From: Didymella arachidicola
Taxonomy: Eukaryota > Ascomycota > Dothideomycetes > Pleosporales > Didymellaceae
Direction of reading: 5' to 3'
NCBI GenBank assembly: GCA_016630955.3
Contig: CM049991.1
Span: forward strand, 930,001-994,000
DNA: 64,000 bases
Shown here: positions 33,242-41,698 of the stretch, one piece after another
Numbering within the stretch: position 1 is the first letter of the stretch
How the letters are laid out: each line of letters starts with the position of its first letter
Notes under the pieces: model-generated
Seen by the model: the letters and a program-made list of their open reading frames with translations, nothing else
What the model was told of the DNA's origin: nothing
Database searches by the model: none
Made by a program: the position numbers and the translations under genes

Positions 33242-34277
33242 ATGCATGCCATCGCAGTCACTGAATACGGTCCACCCACCAATCTCAAAGCAATCCAAGC
33301 CCCCAAACCCTCGGATCCACAGGGCCATGACATACTTGTCCACGTAAAAGCGTGCTCTATAAATCCGGTTGACACTAAAGTGCGTGCTGGAACGTACGAC
33401 GATTACCCAGACTACTATGAGCGTACTCCCAGCCTGCCCCAGATCCTCGGCTTCGACGGTGCTGGGGTGATTGAGAGCGTGGGGCCCGACGTAACAGACT
33501 TCAAAGACGGCGGTGAAGTCTACTATTCCGGCTCACCCATCCGCCAGGGAAGTAACGCAGAGTTTCAGCTGGTAGACTCACGAGCGGTTGCACTGAGACC
33601 AAAGAGCTTGGACTGGGGCCAGGCTGCTGCTATGCCCCTAACGTGGATCACAGCTTACGAAGCCCTGGTTGAGCGGCTCGAGATTCAGCGAGGCGAGAAT
33701 GCCGGCATCCTCATCATCAATGGAGCTGGTGGTGTTGGCAGCGTCGCCAGCCAGATTGCACGCCATGTCCTCAATCTACCCGTCGTAGTGACTACAGCAT
33801 CAAGAGACGAAACAGTCAAGTTTTCAAAAGACGTTGGAGCTGCTACACACACCATCAACCATCACGAGGATATTCCGACCGAGATTGAAAAGCTGAAACT
33901 GGATGTGCCCATCAAGTACGTGTTCATCACACACACACACTCCAACATCGGGCTACCTGGCGCCCGCAGCCAAGATTTGCGCTCCATTTGGAAAAGTCTG
34001 CTCCATTGTCCAGGACAAGGAAATGCCCATGTATGCAACAGAATTTATGGCAAAGAGCCTGACGTTTGTTTGGGCTCTGATAGGCACAAAGCCGTATTAC
34101 GGTGTTAATGTCGAGAGCCATGGCAAGATATTGAAAGACTTAGCGAAGATGCTAGACGACGGAACAGTAAAGTGTCATTGTACGCAGAAGCTCAAACTCG
34201 ACGAAGAGGGCGTAAGAAAAGCCCATGAGATCATCGAGGGTGGGAAGGCTGTGGGGAAAGTAGCACTAGAGTTTTGA
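33242..34277 (+). CDS. Medium-chain dehydrogenase (quinone-oxidoreductase/ZADH-like), frameshifted
   Basis: The N-terminal frame starts MHAIAVTEYGPPTNLKA and carries a GroES-like domain and the Rossmann motif NGAGGVGSVASQIARHVL near residue 160. It matches the NADPH-dependent MDR family that reduces quinones or enones; the catalytic zinc ligands are not evident. At about 33928-33940 the reading changes frame inside a CA-dinucleotide run. The first frame then ends at 34108 after unrelated sequence, while the conserved C-terminus (APFGKVCSIVQDKE, then AHEIIEGGKAVGKVALEF) continues one frame over to 34277. One CA unit fewer than expected, or one extra base, explains it; corrected length would be 345 aa. 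It is either a pseudogene, an unstable microsatellite allele or a sequencing error. Confidence 0.85.
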
Positions 34278-34368
34278 AAGTCCATAGACTCGCAGTTCAT
34301 ACATTAAATGCAAACATGATAACTATTCTACACAATGAAGAATTGTACACCAGCCCAACCCACAGCAC

Positions 34369-35079
34369 TCACACTCCGTTCCCCTTCCACAACCCTACAA
34401 GCCCCTCCTCACTATCCCCCAGCACCGGATCCCTCTCAGGAACACGCACCCCCCAAACCTCCTCCCTGTCATCCTCCCCACCAACCTTAAAATCCCACAC
34501 CTTCCCCACCGGATACGCCCCCATCATCATAAACTCCCCCTGCATCCTGACACTCTCAAGAAACCGCCTCCTCTCCCTCTCCACCTCCTTACCCCCTTCG
34601 GCCGCCCTCCCCTCCGCAATATCCCTCGGCTGATAAAACGCCAACTCCCCCGACCGCGGCACAGGCAAAAACGTCTTATGCGCCACACCCGCCGGCACAA
34701 CAGAAACATCGCCTATCCGCGCCTGAATCTCTATCCCGCCCTTTTCCCCTGTGGCGCCCCTCTCGCCTGCTGCGTACTTGCATGGCGCCCAGTCCGGCGC
34801 GTCGGCAACGCCGAACCGGGTTGTGGCTGCTTCGCCTGAAATCACGGCTATGGCTTCGTGCGTGCCCGAGTGGTAGTGGGATTGGATGTCTGGGCCGTAT
34901 TTGGCGATCCATTGAGCTTGCCACCCGTTCTCAGCGTATAGGTCGAGAAGTTGGGTTGGTGTGAAGGTTGGGGATGTGATTGTTTCTTTGAGGAGGCCTG
35001 GGTAGTGGAGGAGGGGATAGGGGGAGTTGGGGATGAGAGGTGTGGGAGGGAGGGTGTAGGTGTGTACTTTTATGGGCAT
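34369..35079 (-). CDS. YjlB-like cupin protein
   Basis: This single-exon 236-residue protein has a cupin metal-binding motif, SHYHSGTHEAIAVISGEA (about residues 67-84), and a second half with VVPAGVAHKTF, whose histidine completes the site. The YjlB family is small, cytosolic and of unknown function; no signal peptide is present. Homologues are found in bacteria and fungi. It is convergent with the MDR gene (91 nt between stops). A LINE is inserted 105 nt upstream of its start codon, within the presumed promoter, so expression may be altered. Confidence 0.8.
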   Translation of the reverse strand: MPIKVHTYTLPPTPLIPNSPYPLLHYPGLLKETITSPTFTPTQLLDLYAENGWQAQWIAKYGPDIQSHYHSGTHEAIAVISGEAATTRFGVADAPDWAPCKYAAGERGATGEKGGIEIQARIGDVSVVPAGVAHKTFLPVPRSGELAFYQPRDIAEGRAAEGGKEVERERRRFLESVRMQGEFMMMGAYPVGKVWDFKVGGEDDREEVWGVRVPERDPVLGDSEEGLVGLWKGNGV

Positions 35080-35183
35080 GGTGGTTTTGGGGAGGATGGG
35101 ATTTTCTTTCTAGGGAGAGTGAAGGTTTATCAAGGGCTGTAGTGGTGTTAGTGGTTTGGTTTGATGTGTTGAGATGGATGTGA

Positions 35184-35197
35184 TTACCCGTTTAGGA
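35184..35197. repeat. Target-site duplication of LINE 1, left copy
   Basis: TTACCCGTTTAGGA is repeated exactly at 41230-41243 on the other side of the element and directly abuts its TTGG-repeat tail. Confidence 0.88.
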
Positions 35198-35593
35198 TTG
35201 GTTGGTTGGTTGGTTGGTATTCATTTTTCGTCTAGTTGATGTGGAATAAGTCCATCATCTCGCCTCCCGAAGGGCATGTACGACGTGCTAAGCTATGGAA
35301 TTACAGTGCTGATACACTACCTTAGAAAGCATTTCTTGCCTGCGCGGGTATTGTTACCATTTCAGAACTACAGCTCCCCGTCCAGTTGGGGAGGCTAAGC
35401 GATGTATGTATATTAGGGTAATTTCCTTGCATTCTGAGGCATATATGTGCCGTAGGAGAGAGAGAAAGAGAGATCGTATGAGTGGAGGGGGTGAAGGGGT
35501 GGAGAGGTGGAGGGGTGAAGAGTGTTGCATCGATTGTGCTGGACCTAGCAGAACTAGGTGCAGGTGTTTGCTGCTGTTGCAGGGCTGCAGGAG

Positions 35594-38500
35594 CTAGCGG
35601 GGGCAGATCTTGGTGAAGTACTGTGTAAGTTTGACAAAGGCGTCAAAGGCCTCTGGCTCCTTCACTAGTGCTGCAGTGTACGCTAGGCCATCAGCCTGGC
35701 TGGATGGTAGTATTAGTGGTCGCAGCGGCCATCTGCTAAAGCTCCCGCGGGTCTTGCGGCAGAGCACGAGGTGCTCTGGCGTCTTGTCGCGCCCGCATGA
35801 GCAGCTAAGGTTTGCATCCTTGTGATTGTACATTCGGTGATACCAGGCAAAGTCCCCATGCCTAGATTGGATGGAGAGGAGCCTGGCTAACGTGGCCCTT
35901 GGTAGGTCTAGTTCCCTTGGACTGCTGCGTGGTGCATAGTCCAAGTCCCAGCTCTTGTACCATTTCGAGAGCTTAGTCTTCTTGTCAGACCACCAGGTCT
36001 GTTGTGTGTGTCGCAGTGTCTTGCGGGCTATCGTCTTGATGCCTGAGAGTGTAGGCAGAGCGGCTTTTCCAGTCGGGGGTGAGGGGTGCTGGGCTTCTAG
36101 GTTGGCTAATCTGTCTGCTGCCTCGTTCCCCTCAATGTCTAGGTGTCCAGGGGCCCATTTGATAGAGACGTCGTGTGTCTCCATGGCGCCATGGCACTCC
36201 AGGAAAGCCCATTGAGAGGTAGGAGGTGCGTCGCCCCTGAGGCACCAGACCACTGAGGTGCTGTCTATGCACAGCCAGATTCGGCGGGTGCGGAGCTCTG
36301 GTTGCCTTACGGTATGCTGGAGGCCTCTCCATGCTCCTACTACTTCCGCGTCGAAGACGTGCGAGGTAGGGTTGAGTGACCCGCGTCCAGTGTGCAGTTG
36401 TTTTCCGTTCTGATACACTGCAAAGCCGTAGGTAACCCGCTTTTCTCCTTCCTTTGTGTACTGTTCAGAGCCATCTGAGAAGATAGTGACTTCTAGTGGT
36501 GAGAGCTGGGCCCACCATTCTTTAAAAGCCTTAGCTGCAGTCTTCTTGTCTAGGCTAAGCGTCGGGTCTGTTCGGCAGCCAGTCGAGTAGTGAGGGGCTG
36601 AGAGTGTAGTCCTGGGGGTCTCTGGTAGAAGAGATGCCATCTGTTGGACTTTCGTCTTGACTCGCTGGGGTTGTCCGGTTTTTACGCCCCTGTTTACGAT
36701 AGGTACTGCTGTGCGCCTAGTGAGAGGGTGGTCTGCATCTGTAGTGCGCAGGTGGGTTGCAAATCTGAGTCTGGCTTCCTCGAGTGCCACTGCTGCCGGT
36801 AGCAGTCCGGCGTCTCGGAAGAGTGCAGCTATAGGGGTTGTTCTCCACGCTGGTAGGATGCCTCTTGCCGCTATGGCTAGTGTTTTGTCTATGGCAGCTA
36901 TGTGCCACCCAATGTAAGCGCTGACCTCTTGTGGCCTGCCTGGTTTAAGTGTGTGTGGCTTTTTGGTGCGGCCTCTGTACCAGCATTCAGTTCCATACAG
37001 GAGTGATGGGTACACACAGGCAACAGTGGCCTTGCGGAGGGAGCTGGCTGGGGGTCCATAGGTAGTCCTAGCTAGGCTGCGAATGTGATAGGCTACCTTG
37101 GCAGCTTTTGCCGTGCGCGTAGCTACATGCCGTCGGAAGGTGAGTCTGCGGTCAAACCACACGCCTAACCAGCGCAGGGCTGGCTGACTGTGCTCTCCAC
37201 CCGGGAGGATTGGATAGATCGTGAGCTGTTCATCTACGACGCAGGGAGGCGCATAGCTGCTCCGCTGTCTGGTCAGGTGGATCATTTCCTGCTTTTCTGG
37301 AGCAAAGGTAACCTTATTAGCCTCACCCCATGCTCTGATCTCCCTTAGGTCTTCTGCGAGGAGCTCGACGTTGTCGTCCATAGAGTGTGAGGCCTGGTAT
37401 AGACATATGTCGTCTGCGTACCCAAACCTCCGTTCAGTGTCCATGGATAGTAGCTCTGCCAGGTACAGTGTGTACAGGACGGGTGAGAGAGGCGACCCCT
37501 GGGGTGTGCCGCAGGCAACTGCGTAGCTAGGAGTGGTGACCTGGCCAAGGCGGACTTGCACCCTCCGGTCAGTTAGGAATGAGTCTACAAAGAGGATCGT
37601 CCTTTGTGGCCAGCCCTGTTGGGCCATCCGATGCAACAGGCGGTTCTTCAGGAGAGCGTCAAACGCGCCTTGCACATCTAGGGTGACCATAGTGACGTGC
37701 TTTCCAAGCACCCATGCTGCTTCAGTGTCGTGGGTGAACGCTGCAGTGAGGTCTGCTGCAGAGCGTTTTGGAAGCGCGCCGCCATGCTGGGGGCTGAGGA
37801 TCTTGTGTGTCATGGCAGTCCATGCAATACGTCTAGCCACAGTTCGTTCGAGTCCCTTTCCAATACAAGACAGAAGCGCTATCGGTCTCCAGGAGCGGGG
37901 CGATGTCCGGTCTGTTTTCCCCACTTTCGGTATCATGGCTACCTCTGCAAGCTTCCATTGCGCCGGGAAGTGGTTGAGTTCAAGACACCGCTGGAAGATC
38001 CTTCGTACGAGTTCCCCCACCTGAGTCCAGCAGGCGCGGAGTAGTCGCACTGTAGAGCGGTCAGTACCTGGTGATGTGCTTGACACCCCTATCGTGTTTC
38101 GCTCACACTCCTCAAGTGAGATGTGTGTGCTCCACGGGAGGGTGGCTGCAGCCTCCTGGTCTGGACGCTGTCCGAGGTCATCTTCTGCTGTGTAGCGGTT
38201 GAGAACTTCCTGTCTAAGTGCCTCTGCTTTCTCTAGGGGGTCTGATATCGTTCTGTTGTTCACTTCGAGGGGAGTGTCCTGGTTCTCTGGCGTGAGCTTG
38301 TGCCAGGCAATGATCTTGAACAGGTCCTTGTCGTCTCTAGCGTTATCGATGACGTGCCTCCAGTACTGCCTCTTGGCCTGTCGGACGGTAGTCTTGAAGG
38401 CCTGTCTCTCCTCTGGTAGACTGCCAGAGCAGAGCTGTCTAGCACGTTTGTAGGCCTGGTAGGCGGTCTTGCACTCCTCGGTCCACCATGGTGCAGCGCG

Positions 38501-39427
38501 GCCTTCCTTGCGGTTGAGCTTGCCTGCTGCCTGTACAGAGTGCTGTATAGCCTCTGTGAGCAGCGTGACGCATTCTTCTAGCTGTGCTGCATCCTGTGTT
38601 GCAAGCGGGTCTGCGATGTTTTGGGCACCCATTTCTACCAGCCCAGCGAACTTAGCTAGGCTCGCCTCTGGAACTCTGTAGTGGTACTGTTCTAGTTGCG
38701 GAGTGCCTGGTGTGGAGATGGGGACAGAGGTCACTATCGTCTCATGATCTGAGCCGCTGTGCATGCTAGCATCGACAGCAGACTGGGCAAACGGGATGTT
38801 AGAGAAGGTGAGGTCAAGAACGTGACCAGCGCAGTGTGTTGGCTGCCCTGGCACACCAATGTAGTCCATAGACGCGTTGGCAGCCCATCTAGCTAGCTCC
38901 ACTCCTCCGTTGGCTGCAGTGATGGTAGGCTCAAAGGATTCGTGTCTGGCGTTAAAGTCGCCCCCGACAAGGCAGAGCTGAGGGGGTGTCAGATGTGTGA
39001 CGTATTGAATGACGTCTGGGGTGTGTGGCTGTCTGTAGCAGTTGAGTATGGCGACTCCATTTACTACCGCCCATAGCATGTCTGGGTGGTTGAGACTCTC
39101 TCTAGCCTGGTACCGTAGGTGGCGGCCTCTGCGGATGTATGTCATCACTCTAGGGCGGACTGAGCCTGGTGTGTTGGGGCTGTCCCAGGTGCTGATAGGT
39201 GCTAGGTGCTTGAAACCAGGGTGAGTGGATGTTCTCGAGTTGGCACATGCGAAGGGCTCTTGAACACACACAACATCTATGCCCTTCTGGAAGGCCAGCT
39301 CTAGTGTTGTGATGTGCCAGGGCGAGCATCTGCCGACGTTGGCCCAGCATACACGGAGTTGTCTGCTTGGTAGACTGTGCTGTTGACGCCTGTTGTGGGC
39401 TGGTATGTTGTAGGGGTGTTCTAGCAT
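35594..39427 (-). CDS. LINE 1 ORF2: endonuclease-reverse transcriptase-RNase H
   Basis: The 1277-residue protein has an apurinic-type endonuclease at about 20-250 (ending with SDHETIVTS), reverse transcriptase at about 480-760 with FGYADDICLY near residue 669, RNase H at about 980-1100 (IFSDGSEQYTKEG, CIDSTSVVWCL, KWAPGHLDIEGNEAADRLAN) and a C-terminal cysteine cluster (CSCGRDKTPEHLVLC). It nicks the target and copies element RNA into the genome. The start overlaps the ORF1 stop in ATGCTAG, which suggests termination-reinitiation. All catalytic motifs appear intact. Confidence 0.93.
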   Translation of the reverse strand: MLEHPYNIPAHNRRQQHSLPSRQLRVCWANVGRCSPWHITTLELAFQKGIDVVCVQEPFACANSRTSTHPGFKHLAPISTWDSPNTPGSVRPRVMTYIRRGRHLRYQARESLNHPDMLWAVVNGVAILNCYRQPHTPDVIQYVTHLTPPQLCLVGGDFNARHESFEPTITAANGGVELARWAANASMDYIGVPGQPTHCAGHVLDLTFSNIPFAQSAVDASMHSGSDHETIVTSVPISTPGTPQLEQYHYRVPEASLAKFAGLVEMGAQNIADPLATQDAAQLEECVTLLTEAIQHSVQAAGKLNRKEGRAAPWWTEECKTAYQAYKRARQLCSGSLPEERQAFKTTVRQAKRQYWRHVIDNARDDKDLFKIIAWHKLTPENQDTPLEVNNRTISDPLEKAEALRQEVLNRYTAEDDLGQRPDQEAAATLPWSTHISLEECERNTIGVSSTSPGTDRSTVRLLRACWTQVGELVRRIFQRCLELNHFPAQWKLAEVAMIPKVGKTDRTSPRSWRPIALLSCIGKGLERTVARRIAWTAMTHKILSPQHGGALPKRSAADLTAAFTHDTEAAWVLGKHVTMVTLDVQGAFDALLKNRLLHRMAQQGWPQRTILFVDSFLTDRRVQVRLGQVTTPSYAVACGTPQGSPLSPVLYTLYLAELLSMDTERRFGYADDICLYQASHSMDDNVELLAEDLREIRAWGEANKVTFAPEKQEMIHLTRQRSSYAPPCVVDEQLTIYPILPGGEHSQPALRWLGVWFDRRLTFRRHVATRTAKAAKVAYHIRSLARTTYGPPASSLRKATVACVYPSLLYGTECWYRGRTKKPHTLKPGRPQEVSAYIGWHIAAIDKTLAIAARGILPAWRTTPIAALFRDAGLLPAAVALEEARLRFATHLRTTDADHPLTRRTAVPIVNRGVKTGQPQRVKTKVQQMASLLPETPRTTLSAPHYSTGCRTDPTLSLDKKTAAKAFKEWWAQLSPLEVTIFSDGSEQYTKEGEKRVTYGFAVYQNGKQLHTGRGSLNPTSHVFDAEVVGAWRGLQHTVRQPELRTRRIWLCIDSTSVVWCLRGDAPPTSQWAFLECHGAMETHDVSIKWAPGHLDIEGNEAADRLANLEAQHPSPPTGKAALPTLSGIKTIARKTLRHTQQTWWSDKKTKLSKWYKSWDLDYAPRSSPRELDLPRATLARLLSIQSRHGDFAWYHRMYNHKDANLSCSCGRDKTPEHLVLCRKTRGSFSRWPLRPLILPSSQADGLAYTAALVKEPEAFDAFVKLTQYFTKICPR

Positions 39428-41082
39428 GACGATGGCGGGTCATCGCTCATGCTGGTGTCTTCCCTCTCCGAGGTGGACGGGTCAGTGTGGATAGTCGATT
39501 GTGGGCGGATGCTGCCGGCAGACAGCTGTCCTACATTGAGGCTTCTCTGGCCTGTGGCGGCCCGCCTTGGTCTCTTTGCTCTGCCAGTGGAAGAGGAGGA
39601 TGGATAGGAGTTAGTCGTTATAGGAAGTGATGCGGAAGCCCTGCTATCTCCTTCTTGCCTCTGGGTGGGAGGCTGGGGAGGCGCTGTCTCCGATGCCTCT
39701 AGAGGAGTAGTCTCAGGCTGAAGCGTTGCCTGTCTGAGGGTCTCTTCGACTGTCCTGTAGAGGTGCTGCTGTGCTATCTTGCCTGCGCGTCGGATAGCCT
39801 TCAGCTCGGCTCTTGTAGGCTTGATGCTGTGTCCGTTGACCCGGCGAGGGGCTGCAGGGCAGTTGGCGTGGCTAGCTGGGTGTGGTCCGTGGCAGTTGGC
39901 GCACACGGCTTTGTGGGCGCAGTTGTCCCCGTACGGTCCTTGGTGTCTGTCTGTGCGGTCTCCACAGTGCACGCAGCGCGCTACCTGGGTGCATCGGGCA
40001 GCGTTACAGTAGCCCTGGCAGCCTGGGTTGTGGCGCTGGATGGTAGGGTGCTTGTTGATCACCTTGGAGTACTCGCTGATACCAAAAAGGCGGAACGAGC
40101 GGACTGGCTCCTTGTAAGAGATGATCCAGGTGGTAAGGCCACGGTGGTTGGCTCCATGTCGTGAGGCCCTGCAGCTGACCGGCTGCCTGCCTGTTTGCGA
40201 GCATACCTCTTCCTCCACTAGCTGGATAGTCGTGGGTAGTTCTGTGCCGTCGAGGGTTCGAAGGGAACTGGGTACTCCCTGTACTGCGTAGTTGATCCAG
40301 CGTTCTGGGACCCTTACCGCGTCTCCGTCTAGTGCTCTCGCTAGAAGTTCCTGGTTTTCTTGGGTTAGAAGCTGGTCCCGGATAGACTTATTAGCTGGGG
40401 TGATCGCCCAGCCTGTTTTGATTGGTGATGCGGCAGGTATGTCCCTCAGGGTGATTCCTCCTATGCTCTTGCAAACTGCCTGTCTTACCGCAAATGGTGA
40501 GGGTTGTTGCAGTCGCATTGTTGGGTTGGAGATGGCTATGAAGATTCGATCGTCTTCTTTGGGCTTAGCCGACGGACCAGGCCGGGGTTTAGCAGGGATC
40601 AGGGGTCGGTTGGCACCCCTATCTGAGATTTGGGGGTCTCTGGCTACGTCCGCCCAAGAGCGGCGTCCTGACTCTTGGCTCCCGGGGTTGCTGTGATTAG
40701 TGTCACTGCTCCAGCGAGAGCTAGGGGGAGAGTTGCTTGGGGAGAGGGAGGTCAGCGCGTGAACGACCCTCTGCTGCAGCTCCTGTGCGATCCTGGCTTC
40801 TTGCGGGTTAGTGTAGCCCTGTGCGTGTTGATCTACGGCTGCTGCGAAGGCAGTAGTGATGGTGTTCCATAGCTGGGTAATTTGCTGAGTCTCAGCGATG
40901 TGGCGTTGGACGGCATCAGAGACTCGAGGTTTGGGAGCGCCCCCACCGGGGTTCTGGCTGCTCAGAAGGGGCGCATGGTGCTGCATGTCCTCCTGGGGCC
41001 GTCTTGGAGCGCGTGTATACAACTGCTGGGGGATCTCGTAGTCTGGGGACCCTGTGTGCTGGGAAGAGGGAGACTCTGCCAT
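39421..41082 (-). CDS. LINE 1 ORF1: gag-like RNA-binding protein
   Basis: The 553-residue protein has a Pro/Ser-rich N-terminus, a central fold, and a cluster of cysteine/histidine knuckles at about 345-410 (CVHCGDRTDRH, CANCHGPHPASHANC). It is expected to bind element RNA and form the ribonucleoprotein. Its stop overlaps the ORF2 start. No nonsense mutation is seen. Confidence 0.88.
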   Translation of the reverse strand: MAESPSSQHTGSPDYEIPQQLYTRAPRRPQEDMQHHAPLLSSQNPGGGAPKPRVSDAVQRHIAETQQITQLWNTITTAFAAAVDQHAQGYTNPQEARIAQELQQRVVHALTSLSPSNSPPSSRWSSDTNHSNPGSQESGRRSWADVARDPQISDRGANRPLIPAKPRPGPSAKPKEDDRIFIAISNPTMRLQQPSPFAVRQAVCKSIGGITLRDIPAASPIKTGWAITPANKSIRDQLLTQENQELLARALDGDAVRVPERWINYAVQGVPSSLRTLDGTELPTTIQLVEEEVCSQTGRQPVSCRASRHGANHRGLTTWIISYKEPVRSFRLFGISEYSKVINKHPTIQRHNPGCQGYCNAARCTQVARCVHCGDRTDRHQGPYGDNCAHKAVCANCHGPHPASHANCPAAPRRVNGHSIKPTRAELKAIRRAGKIAQQHLYRTVEETLRQATLQPETTPLEASETAPPQPPTQRQEGDSRASASLPITTNSYPSSSSTGRAKRPRRAATGQRSLNVGQLSAGSIRPQSTIHTDPSTSEREDTSMSDDPPSSC

Positions 41083-41229
41083 CCTATTAAGCTCCTTGCG
41101 CGTCGCGCAGGGGGCCTAGGCGGACGTTAGAGGTACTCCCAGAGTGGCCGCAGTGAGCCGGATCGTTTTGCTGTGATTTTTGGGGCTTCTGTGAAGGAAA
41201 CCCAGAAATCAAAAGATTGGTGTTCGGTG

Positions 41230-41243
41230 TTACCCGTTTAGGA
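41230..41243. repeat. Target-site duplication of LINE 1, right copy
   Basis: Identical to 35184-35197. It marks the 5' end of the element at 41229. Confidence 0.88.
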
Positions 41244-41698
41244 GAGGCGCGTGGGGCGGGGGTTGACGTCAGGAATTTTGGACTTTTGGGGTTACTATTC
41301 GGGAAAGGTAACACGGACGTTTTCCCTATCGTGTTTGGAGGAATGTGTGTGTCTGAACAGAATAATTTTTTTTCTGGGATCAAGAATTGTGGGTGAGCAT
41401 GATGCCCGTGTTCTGATCACTCTTTTTCTTCAAAGGTAGAACAGATGATGTTGCTGTGTAGAGTCACGGCAAAGTAGTGATTGCATCTCTTAGATTTAGG
41501 AAATTCAAAGGTGTATAATACACTTTAAGGTCATCGAATTGACGTCTGTTGGTTTCAAGTACAGTAATGTTATCTTCACGAGTCTGCTGTGAAGCCGCCC
41601 CCAAAACATTGAGCAAAACATCCTTTTTGATTTCTGTACATAGAAAGAAATATATAATATACAACGACTCGTACTACGAGTAATGATCTCTTCTACTC
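41244..41698. other. Pre-insertion flank and chitinase 3' region
   Basis: Before the LINE arrived, this sequence continued directly from 35183. No gene is seen; part is the chitinase 3' untranslated region. Confidence 0.4.

Larger units (their letters stand above)
35198..41229 (-). mobile_element. Full-length Tad-like LINE (LINE 1), 6.03 kb, apparently intact
   Basis: The element is transcribed leftward. It has a 147-nt 5' leader, ORF1 (gag-like), ORF2 (endonuclease, reverse transcriptase, RNase H), a roughly 400-nt 3' region and a simple-repeat tail of about five CCAA units (35198-35218, TTGG on the plus strand). Identical 14-bp target duplications border it. Neither ORF has a nonsense mutation, so the insertion looks recent and has escaped RIP. 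LINEs of this clade insert by target-primed reverse transcription. Confidence 0.92.
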
